DNA of 25,004 nucleotides, from NCBI RefSeq assembly GCF_017873395.1, contig NZ_JAGGKC010000038.1:1-25004 (forward strand), read 5' to 3'. Made by a program: the position numbers and the translations under genes. Positions within the stretch are counted from its first letter, which is position 1. The number at the start of each line of letters is the position of its first letter. Below, one piece after another: positions 14,714 to 20,537 of this stretch. Below the pieces are notes generated by a model. It was not told the DNA's origin and made no database searches. It saw only the letters and a list, made by a program, of their open reading frames with translations. The stretch comes from Youngiibacter multivorans (GTDB taxonomy: Bacteria; Bacillota; Clostridia; Clostridiales; Clostridiaceae).

Positions 14714-15952
14714 TTATTCAGAAAGCAGTCTCTTCTCTCCGGTAAGGTCCCTTATGCTCTTTACGTTCTGTGTTACCTCAAGGGTTCCCATGTACTTTCC
14801 TGCTTCATCCCTGATTGCATAGTAGGTGATGAACACGAACATGCCCTTCATGTCGATCCAGAAGCTCTCCTGGTCCTTCCTGCCTGCCTTGAAATCAGCG
14901 AGCAGCTTTTCAACAGTCGCTACACTCTGGGGCGGATGACAGTTCTGCACAGTACGTCCGATTACTGACTTGGTTCTCGGGAAAATCCTTTCCTTGGCAA
15001 GATTGAAGTACTTTACAGTATCCTTCTCATCTATGAAGGTTATATCGACTGGCAAAGTGTTGAGTACTGTCTCCAGCTCCTTGAGCGAGAGGAATCCTAT
15101 TCCAAACCTTATGTTCCCGTCAACTGGAATATTCTTGGTCTCAGGCTTCATCAGGAATGAAACCCTGTCAGGTACCCACTTGCCCTTAGGCTCAACAATG
15201 CAGTAGCCAATCTCATCGCTGTCTGAAGCTATCTCAAGCCACTCGTCCTCGGTGAACTTCTCAAGGAGCATTGGTATCAGGATCTGTTCTTCCTTGAAGA
15301 TCATCTCCTTGACCCTGTCAAGCGCAGCGTAAGTCTTGTCCCTTGCCTTCTCCCTGTCGTCTGCCGTTATGAGAGCCTTGACCTCCTTGAGGTCAGCCCT
15401 TATCTCGTCGTCCACTCCCCACATTACCTTTGGAGGTGCGGTTATGCCATATCTCTCCATAAATGGGAATATGACATTTTCTTTCCTGGAGTAATGCTTG
15501 TCAATGTCCAGGAGAAGGTTAAGGTCAGCAAGAAGGAGGTGCTTTATTGGAGCTTCAGGATGATTGAAGTATGCATCAAGCTTCGGCATTATCTCATCAT
15601 CTATGAGCCTTTCAATAGCGAAGTTCTCTTCCCTGAGTACCCTCACCGGATGCCCTATGCTCTCCTCTTCCTTTGACTTTGTGTGCACTTCCTCAACAGA
15701 TCCCTTGAAGATATCAGCATGAACTTCGCAGAGCCTCTGTATCTCCTCGACTGCCATACCCTCTCCAATAAGATTCTGCTCCATCTGTGAAATCTCATAA
15801 GATGACACTCCGGAAAACTTCTCCTTGAATTCCTTCTTCACCTCAGCCGGGTCAACCCCGTCATGAAGCTTCAGTATCATGCTCCTCAGCATCTGCTGTC
15901 TCTTTTCATCGTTTGTCATGAATGTTTCTCTGTTGTTGATCAGGTCGCTCAT
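14714..15952 (-). CDS. DUF438 / hemerythrin-like / PAS domain protein
   Basis: About 412 residues with three parts. DUF438 is near residues 15-85, marked by GEGMAVEEIQRLCEVHADIF. A hemerythrin-like four-helix region (about 100-235) has HPVRVLREEN, DIDKHYSRKENVIFPFMERYG and a later EEQILIPML; its His and Glu could bind a di-iron centre. A C-terminal PAS domain (about 290-400) includes LPVDITFIDEKDTVKYFN and the NCHPPQSV motif. It is probably a cytosolic sensor of oxygen, nitric oxide or redox state. The ATG at 15952 (GGAG five bases upstream) is preferred over a TTG three bases before. Its start overlaps the DUF1858 stop. Confidence 0.88.
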   Translation of the reverse strand: MSDLINNRETFMTNDEKRQQMLRSMILKLHDGVDPAEVKKEFKEKFSGVSSYEISQMEQNLIGEGMAVEEIQRLCEVHADIFKGSVEEVHTKSKEEESIGHPVRVLREENFAIERLIDDEIMPKLDAYFNHPEAPIKHLLLADLNLLLDIDKHYSRKENVIFPFMERYGITAPPKVMWGVDDEIRADLKEVKALITADDREKARDKTYAALDRVKEMIFKEEQILIPMLLEKFTEDEWLEIASDSDEIGYCIVEPKGKWVPDRVSFLMKPETKNIPVDGNIRFGIGFLSLKELETVLNTLPVDITFIDEKDTVKYFNLAKERIFPRTKSVIGRTVQNCHPPQSVATVEKLLADFKAGRKDQESFWIDMKGMFVFITYYAIRDEAGKYMGTLEVTQNVKSIRDLTGEKRLLSE

Positions 15953-16179
15953 CAAATCTCCTCCAATTCATATCCTTTTTTCTTGAATTCCTCAATTATC
16001 ATTTGCATCGGGATCTTCTTCATCACTGATGCCTTTGGTATCGTCATGAACCTTCCTGCGGTCTGAAGCATTCCTGGCTCTGTTATGGATGTGAACCCAA
16101 GGCCTTTAAGTAAATCGGCCACTTCGGGCTCCGCAGTACAAATCTCGTAAACTGACTTCCTAAGGTCTATCCTTTTCAA
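15952..16179 (-). CDS. DUF1858 domain protein
   Basis: A small protein of about 75 residues consisting of a DUF1858 domain: IDLRKSVYEICTAEPEVADLL, then LGFTSITEPGMLQTAGRFMTIPKAS. The family recurs beside DUF438 and hybrid-cluster or nitrosative-stress proteins, and may be a sensor partner. I prefer a TTG start at 16179 because AAGGAGAG lies seven bases upstream and gives the usual short N terminus. The first in-frame ATG at 16200 has no ribosome site and lies only about eight bases after the predicted transcription start. It overlaps the DUF438 gene, so the two are one operon. Confidence 0.82.
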   Translation of the reverse strand: MKRIDLRKSVYEICTAEPEVADLLKGLGFTSITEPGMLQTAGRFMTIPKASVMKKIPMQMIIEEFKKKGYELEEI

Positions 16180-16214
16180 GTCCCACTCTCCTTCAGCCAT
16201 AGTCTTACAATTAG

Positions 16215-16257
16215 ATTCTACATCTTAATATGTAACTAATCTTTGACTTAAGTCAAA
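16215..16257 (-). promoter_or_regulatory. Promoter with Crp/Fnr-type palindrome
   Basis: TTTGACTTAAGTCAAA (16242-16257) is a perfect 16-base palindrome of Crp/Fnr-family shape (TTGAC-N4-GTCAA). The minus-strand -10 TAGAAT (16215-16220) puts the start of transcription near 16208. The palindrome centre is then at about -41.5, the standard class II activator position. No good -35 exists, as expected for an activated promoter. Confidence 0.65.
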
Positions 16258-16441
16258 ATTCATGGAAATGACACATTGTCTCTGTTCAGAATCTGTTCAT
16301 TATCAGCATCTATTTATGTTAAGTCGAATTAACGAAAATAATTTCAAATTTTACAAAAAACGTCTGTATTTTTGGTCTGACATCGTATATAATAAAATTA
16401 ATAAAAGAATATTCAGTTAATTTACTTTAGGAGTTGATTGG

Positions 16442-16696
16442 ATGTCTCGAGTTGTTTATTACCATAAGAACTTCAAGATACTGAGGGTTGGATTAACAGA
16501 CTATGTGGTCGTAAGGAAGCATCAGTCCAGTTATTCCCAGCATTCACACCTGAAGTCCCTGCATGGGGCGATAAACCTGATAAAGCTTATAGACAGCGGA
16601 CTCCTACCGGAATCCGACTATCTAAAGGAATCAGCCAGAAGGATACTCAGGGATAAGGAATTCTACAGTCTGAAGCCGGCACAAGGATTTTATTGA
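16442..16696 (+). CDS. Small basic hypothetical protein
   Basis: An 84-residue, Lys/Arg/His-rich protein without membrane segments. A run of Ser, Gln and His around residues 29-37 is notable. I recognise no domain. The ATG has TTTAGGAG eight bases upstream, and a TATAAT (16388-16393) lies 48 bases before it, though with a poor -35. It is divergent from the DUF1858 operon, and the spacer between them is A/T-rich. A strong bidirectional terminator follows at 17021. Confidence 0.65.
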   Translation: MSRVVYYHKNFKILRVGLTDYVVVRKHQSSYSQHSHLKSLHGAINLIKLIDSGLLPESDYLKESARRILRDKEFYSLKPAQGFY

Positions 16697-17020
16697 TTCC
16701 GGCTACAAAACATATAAACAGCAGGTACTAGAAACCTGGGCTAAATCCAGGTACAACATAATATCGGCAGAGCTCATTATCACCGCGTTTGACAGCGCCT
16801 GAGGATGCTGCATCAATAGCTTCAAAACGTAAAAGGCGAATTATCAGATACTTTAACCGCGATACGTTCATTGTTTGCTAATATTTCACTGCGGATTTAC
16901 CACGAGGTACAGATTCTACATCTGCACTCTGCTGCAATACGGGTTGGAGAATTGTCACCAGATACAGCGGTTGGATCAGTTTCACTTTTTGGTATATATA
17001 AACTATAAGGGAATTCTAAA
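16697..17020. other. About 320 bases without a supported gene
   Basis: No plausible frame on either strand. A small hairpin CCTGG-GCTAAAT-CCAGG (about 16736-16752) is present. The rest looks like decayed sequence, and I could not identify its origin. Confidence 0.4.
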
Positions 17021-17060
17021 ACCCTTCACCAGTGTAATTGCGACTGGTGAAGGGTTCTTT
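17021..17060. terminator. Strong bidirectional terminator
   Basis: ACCCTTCACCAGT (17021-17033) pairs perfectly with ACTGGTGAAGGGT (17043-17055), followed by TCTTTTTC on the plus strand and TTTTAG on the minus strand. It can end both the gene at 16442 and the leftward zinc-ribbon gene. Only the right arm is preserved in the second copy of the repeat near 19676. Confidence 0.8.
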
Positions 17061-17259
17061 TTCACGTCAACGGATTTCCACAGTGCGGACAAAACCTGTA
17101 GCTATTCTCAACCTTTACACCACAGCTGCTGCAGGTTACAAGTCCGGTCCTGCCTTGTGGTCCGATCCTCGTCATGTCTCTTTGCGAAATCGCGCCGGAT
17201 TTTCCTTCCTCGAATTCCTTGCCTGCCTCAGCATTAAGCTCGAATACCGGGCCGCATTT
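17038..17259. repeat. Direct repeat, left copy (zinc-ribbon gene)
   Basis: From 17038 the sequence matches 19676 onward with few changes through the whole C-terminal coding part, as far as CCGCA (about 17251). It then skips 108 bases of the other copy and resumes briefly (GCATTNNGGACAAAT). The two copies flank the AbiE operon and the IS66 remnant in the same orientation. Confidence 0.85.
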
Positions 17260-17292
17260 CGGACAAATATGATCGGAAATTGTTTTGTCCAT
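17062..17292 (-). CDS. Zinc-ribbon protein, deleted copy
   Basis: A 76-residue product. The C-terminal 57 residues (VFELNAEAGKEFEEG to CPHCGNPLT) are almost identical to the protein at 19701-20081. It keeps one complete ribbon (CSSCG...CPHCG). The first ribbon is broken: CPKCG is joined directly to PVFELN, because the 36 codons carrying the second Cys pair (CCG) are missing. The deletion is in frame and lies between CCGCA repeats in the intact copy. The N terminus (MDKTISDH) is unrelated to the other. The start is ATG with a weak AGGA site. It may be a decaying duplicate. Confidence 0.65.
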   Translation of the reverse strand: MDKTISDHICPKCGPVFELNAEAGKEFEEGKSGAISQRDMTRIGPQGRTGLVTCSSCGVKVENSYRFCPHCGNPLT

Positions 17293-17390
17293 GAAATTCC
17301 TGCTTAAGTTTGAGAAAATAGAATGTTTTAGCCCAGAAAAAAATCAACAAATTCACTATTCATAGATTCCATCGAAATGCTAATCACTTT

Positions 17391-17523
17391 TTAATAATGG
17401 AATTTTATTCTTTACATTTAAAGAATAACGTGCTAATATTAAAATAATATAGATAGTGCCAATCTGAAACGATTAACATATTATTAATAATGGAATGTAT
17501 TTCTTCAAATATGAAGAATATCA
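17391..17523 (+). promoter_or_regulatory. AbiE promoter with two repeated operators
   Basis: -35 TTTACA (17411-17416), 17 bases, -10 TAATAT (17434-17439). Two direct repeats, each starting TTAATAATGGAAT (17391 and 17484, 93 bases apart), each hold an inverted repeat. The first is TATTCTTT-N6-AAAGAATA (17406-17427, overlapping the -35). The second is TTCTTC-N6-GAAGAA (17501-17518). AbiEi proteins are known to repress their own operon by binding two inverted repeats upstream, and this layout fits. Confidence 0.75.
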
Positions 17524-17550
17524 TACCCAAAGTAAAAAGGGGTGAGATAA

Positions 17551-18318
17551 GTGGAGGTATTTGCCGAACTATCGAAGTATCCGGTTTTCACAATTGAAGA
17601 TGTTAAAAAGCTTGTAGGTAATGAGAAGACGGCCTATTCTCAACTGGACCGTTTGATGAAAAAAGATCTAGTTAGAAAGATACGAAAGAATATATACTCT
17701 GCAGTGAACCTGGCAACTGGACAGTTGGTAGCGACCCGTTTTCAAATCGCTTGTGCAATAACCGACACTGCTTATATATCTCATCATAGTGCATTTGAAT
17801 ATTACGGGCTTGCAAACCAAGTATTCTATGAAGTATATGTGTCATCCAAAACAAAATTCAATCACTTTGAATATGCTCATGTGACTTATAGGTATGTTGC
17901 TTCCAGGATGAGTGAAGGTGTTATTGAAGCAAAAAATACCACCGGAGTTCGAATCACAGATCTGGAACGGACAGTTGTTGATAGTATCCGGGATTTCAAT
18001 AAAATAGGTGGGTTTGAAGAACTGCTTAACTACTTGGAAGGAGTCCATTACCTGGATGAAAAGAAGCTAATAGGATATCTTGATATATATGATACTCAAG
18101 GTCTTTATCAACGGGTGGGCTATTTGCTCGATAATTATCGAAAAGAGATGCAACTATCAAGTGAGTTTATTGAGTATTGTAAGAGCAAAATAGGAAAAAG
18201 CAGAAGGTATCTGGTGAATGAATTAAAAGACAATAGTTCCTACAATAATGAATGGGAACTTATGGTTCCAGAAGGGTTATTTGAATTGAAGGATCAGGGA
18301 GGTGAAATACCTGTATAA
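17551..18318 (+). CDS. abiEi: AbiEi-type antitoxin and transcriptional repressor
   Basis: A 255-residue protein of the AbiEi family, antitoxin of the type IV toxin-antitoxin system AbiE. The N terminus (about 1-55) is a winged-helix domain (FTIEDVKKLVGNEKTAYSQLDRLMKK). The following part has YISHHSAFEYYGLANQ, typical of the family, and TGVRITDLERTVVDSI. It neutralises AbiEii without direct complex formation and represses the operon. The start is GTG with AAGGGGTGAG upstream. Its end overlaps the toxin gene. The operon is more A+T-rich than its surroundings, suggesting acquisition by transfer. Confidence 0.9.
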   Translation: MEVFAELSKYPVFTIEDVKKLVGNEKTAYSQLDRLMKKDLVRKIRKNIYSAVNLATGQLVATRFQIACAITDTAYISHHSAFEYYGLANQVFYEVYVSSKTKFNHFEYAHVTYRYVASRMSEGVIEAKNTTGVRITDLERTVVDSIRDFNKIGGFEELLNYLEGVHYLDEKKLIGYLDIYDTQGLYQRVGYLLDNYRKEMQLSSEFIEYCKSKIGKSRRYLVNELKDNSSYNNEWELMVPEGLFELKDQGGEIPV

Positions 18319-19261
18319 TTACGATATTAATTATCTGGGAAAAAAAGCAGATGAGTTGGGCTTCATAAGAGATACCCTAGAAAAGGTTACGAGGCTTGCT
18401 GACATTCTGGAGTATTTAAACACAAACCCAATTCTCAAAGATAATCTTGCATTAAAGGGCGGGACTGCCATCAATCTTACTATTTTCAATTTACCCCGAC
18501 TTTCTGTAGATATAGATTTGGATTATTTAATCACCAACAGCAGAAAGGAAATGCTTGAGAACAGAGAGGTCATCAATACCACGTTAGATAAATACATGTT
18601 ATCGCAAGGGTATATGATTAATCCAAAGACTAAAAATCCTCATAGCTTGGATTCATGGGTCTATGACTACATGGGAGCCAGTGGGAATAAAGATAACATT
18701 AAGATCGAAGTCAACTACTCTCTTCGGGCTCATGTTCTTGAAGCTCAAGAAAGGCCGATTATTAATGAACAGTTCTCTAGTGAGTATAAAGTGAAGTCTT
18801 TAGATCCACTAGAGATTTATGGCAGCAAGATAAATGCTCTACTTAGCCGAGCAGCAGCAAGAGATTTGTATGATGCTTGGAATATGATAAACATCGGGTT
18901 GTTTTGTATATCAGAAGAGGAGATGCTAAGAAAGTGCGTGGTATTCTATGCAGCAATATCAGCCAGGGACAAAAATAGTATAAACAAGACTTTTGAAACA
19001 AAGGCAATAGATTCCATCACCAAGAGGAAAATAAAAACGGATCTATTCCCAGTAATTAAAAGGATAGACGATTTTGAGCTAGAACCAGCTAAGTGGCTCG
19101 TCAAAGAATATATTTATGATTTAATGGTTCTAGGAAATGAAGAGAAGGAATTCTTGGACAGATTTGAAAAAGGAGAATATGCTCCGGAGCTTCTTTTTGA
19201 AGATAAGGATATTCTTAACCGCATTAAAAATCATCCAATGGCCCTATGGAAGACTAGATGA
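18302..19261 (+). CDS. abiEii: AbiEii-type nucleotidyltransferase toxin
   Basis: A protein of about 319 residues with the AbiEii/DUF1814 nucleotidyltransferase fold. Motif I is LALKGGTAINLTIF...LSVDIDLDY (two Asp for metal), the next conserved strand is IKIEVNYSLR, and motif III is KINALLSRAAARDLYD. AbiEii toxins transfer nucleotides to tRNA and stop growth, causing abortive infection by phage. All core residues seem present. The GTG at 18302 lies inside the ribosome site AGGGAGG, so a rare CTG at 18311 (giving MYNYDINYLGKKADELGF) may be the true start. It overlaps abiEi. Confidence 0.9.
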   Translation: MKYLYNYDINYLGKKADELGFIRDTLEKVTRLADILEYLNTNPILKDNLALKGGTAINLTIFNLPRLSVDIDLDYLITNSRKEMLENREVINTTLDKYMLSQGYMINPKTKNPHSLDSWVYDYMGASGNKDNIKIEVNYSLRAHVLEAQERPIINEQFSSEYKVKSLDPLEIYGSKINALLSRAAARDLYDAWNMINIGLFCISEEEMLRKCVVFYAAISARDKNSINKTFETKAIDSITKRKIKTDLFPVIKRIDDFELEPAKWLVKEYIYDLMVLGNEEKEFLDRFEKGEYAPELLFEDKDILNRIKNHPMALWKTR

Positions 19262-19281
19262 CCAATGTCAAATTTAAATGC

Positions 19282-19342
19282 AACCCACTTAAAAGGAATC
19301 TTTCTTCGGTACTTAACCGAGGTTAGCGAATCTGAGTGGGTT
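19282..19342. repeat. Two-part hairpin after the AbiE operon
   Basis: Outer arms AACCCACT (19282-19289) and AGTGGGTT (19335-19342) enclose an inner perfect hairpin TCGGT-ACTTA-ACCGA (19306-19320). It lies about 20 bases after the abiEii stop and could be an operon terminator or a structured boundary. No clear U run follows. Confidence 0.45.
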
Positions 19343-19379
19343 ATATGCTTTGCGATTAATATTGGAGAAAAATGAGCCT

Positions 19380-19573
19380 TGGTTTTACTTCTCGTATCAC
19401 TGCGTTTACAGCATAATCGAGACAGCCAAGGACATCAACCTCAAACACATTCCCGTACCTGACATATGTGCTTTGAAAGCTCCCGAACATAGATTTGGAT
19501 AACTCGGTGGAGGTAGACTCGCTTCATGTTACGGTCGCCGGATCTTCCAGATACCTACAGACTACCAGCAAAA
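19380..19573 (+). pseudogene. Remnant of an IS66-family transposase (C-terminal end)
   Basis: Three pieces in three frames line up with the usual IS66 transposase end. Frame one has YSIIETAKDINL (19407-19442). Frame two has YLTYVL, a TGA, then KLPNIDLDNSVEVDSL (19456-19524). Frame three has RSPDLPDTYRLPAK (19532-19573). The intact family reads YSIIETAK...YLTYLL..LPN...WSPDLPD.CR.P. At least two frameshifts and one stop show it is dead. Neither the rest of the transposase nor the IS66 terminal repeats were found. Confidence 0.75.
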
Positions 19574-19579
19574 ATCAGC

Positions 19580-19606
19580 GAAACCCTCATCTTTGATGAG
19601 GGTTTC
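19580..19606. terminator. Perfect hairpin within the IS66 remnant tail
   Basis: GAAACCCTCATC-TTT-GATGAGGGTTTC (19580-19606) is a 12-base perfect stem followed by CATTTTC. It is about 95 bases past the stop of the leftward zinc-ribbon gene, and may terminate it in either direction. Confidence 0.6.
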
Positions 19607-19675
19607 CATTTTCAGAACTTTTCCATTTTCTCAAACTTTAAGCAAGACTCCCATGTGAGCAACAATTCCCGCTTG

Positions 19676-19895
19676 CTTGCGACTGGTAAAGGGTTCTTTT
19701 TCAAGTCAACGGATTTCCACAGTGTGGACAAAACCTGTAGCTATTCTCAACCTTTACACCACAGCTGCCGCAGGTTACAAGTCCGATCCTGCCTTGTGGT
19801 CCGATCCTAGTCAGGTCTCCCTGCGAAATCGCGCCTGATTTTCCTTCCTCGAATTCCTTGCCTGCCTCAGCATTAAGCTCGAATACCTGCCCGCA
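19676..19895. repeat. Direct repeat, right copy (zinc-ribbon gene)
   Basis: Matches 17038 onward with few substitutions through the shared 3' coding part. Compared with the left copy, the left terminator arm is replaced by unrelated sequence next to the IS66 remnant. On the other side the 108 bases between CCGCA at 19891-19895 and CCGCA at 19999-20003 are retained. Confidence 0.85.
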
Positions 19896-20081
19896 GCAGT
19901 GTGACTTGGCAAAATATCTTACATTCCATCTGAATATAGGTATGAAGAATATATGGAAGTAAGAGCTTTGTTTGACTACCGAAAGCCTTGTCAGACGTCC
20001 GCATTCAGGACAAATCACATTGTTCTCAGCCCCTATCTCCTTCTGTCCCTGCTTTACCCCGAAAATTCCTATGAAAAACAA
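19701..20081 (-). CDS. Zinc-ribbon protein, full-length copy
   Basis: A 126-residue protein with two Cys-pair ribbons. The N-terminal one is CPECG (about 24-28) with HCCGQ (about 62-66), split by an aromatic stretch FHIFFIPIFRWNVRYF. The C-terminal one is CGSCG with CPHCG near the end. The first half resembles the small zinc-ribbon proteins with the FFIPIFRW motif found across Firmicutes, of unknown role. The start is TTG (20079-20081) with AGAGGTG upstream; no ATG fits. It lies leftward, 44 bases past the DUF4395 gene, and could share its transcript. Confidence 0.78.
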   Translation of the reverse strand: MFFIGIFGVKQGQKEIGAENNVICPECGRLTRLSVVKQSSYFHIFFIPIFRWNVRYFAKSHCCGQVFELNAEAGKEFEEGKSGAISQGDLTRIGPQGRIGLVTCGSCGVKVENSYRFCPHCGNPLT

Positions 20082-20125
20082 TGGTACACCTCTTTCCTCT
20101 CCATCATCCAGAGTTCCATTCTACA

Positions 20126-20536
20126 TCATTTCCACAGCAGTTCATAGAGCTTTAGGCCAGGGCAATATCCGAATGCTGAGACAGTCTTGAAGACAGCGAA
20201 GAATCCAGTGATGTACCAGCCAAGGGCTACAGGACCGAAATATAGAAGTCCCAGGCAGATAAGACAAAGGGTGCCTCCAAGTGCATTTGCGAAGCGAAGG
20301 CCATCTTCATCAATCTCAACCTGCTTCGACTGAAGGATCCGTCCGATCGTACTGTCATAGAAGACAACCAGAGGAGACCTTCTGAGCTTCAGCGCTACTG
20401 CCAGGAGTAGGAAGGCAAGCACTATCAGAAGCAGTTCCTTTTGCTTTAGAAGCAGGCTCATCCATATAAGCACCGCAAGAAAATATCTGCTGAAGGCATA
20501 TCCGCCTTTTGAAATCATAACCTTGTCACTTCCCAT
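20126..20536 (-). CDS. DUF4395-like integral membrane protein
   Basis: 136 residues with about four hydrophobic helices (15-30, 34-50, 84-102, 104-118). Between them is DEDGLRFANALGGTLCLICLG, matching the RFA..LG core of DUF4395, and the end FGYCPGLKLYELL matches its C-terminal Cys motif. Function unknown. The ATG starts one base after the P-type ATPase stop, so the two are cotranscribed and probably coupled. The hydrophobic N-terminal pair and conserved Cys suggest a membrane role connected to the pump, but this is only context. Confidence 0.75.
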   Translation of the reverse strand: MGSDKVMISKGGYAFSRYFLAVLIWMSLLLKQKELLLIVLAFLLLAVALKLRRSPLVVFYDSTIGRILQSKQVEIDEDGLRFANALGGTLCLICLGLLYFGPVALGWYITGFFAVFKTVSAFGYCPGLKLYELLWK

Positions 20537-20537
20537 T

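Noticed and set aside
19526..19810. A 94-codon open frame on the plus strand as a gene
   Set aside because: It starts in the IS66 remnant and runs antisense into the zinc-ribbon gene; only its first part is meaningful, as transposase debris.
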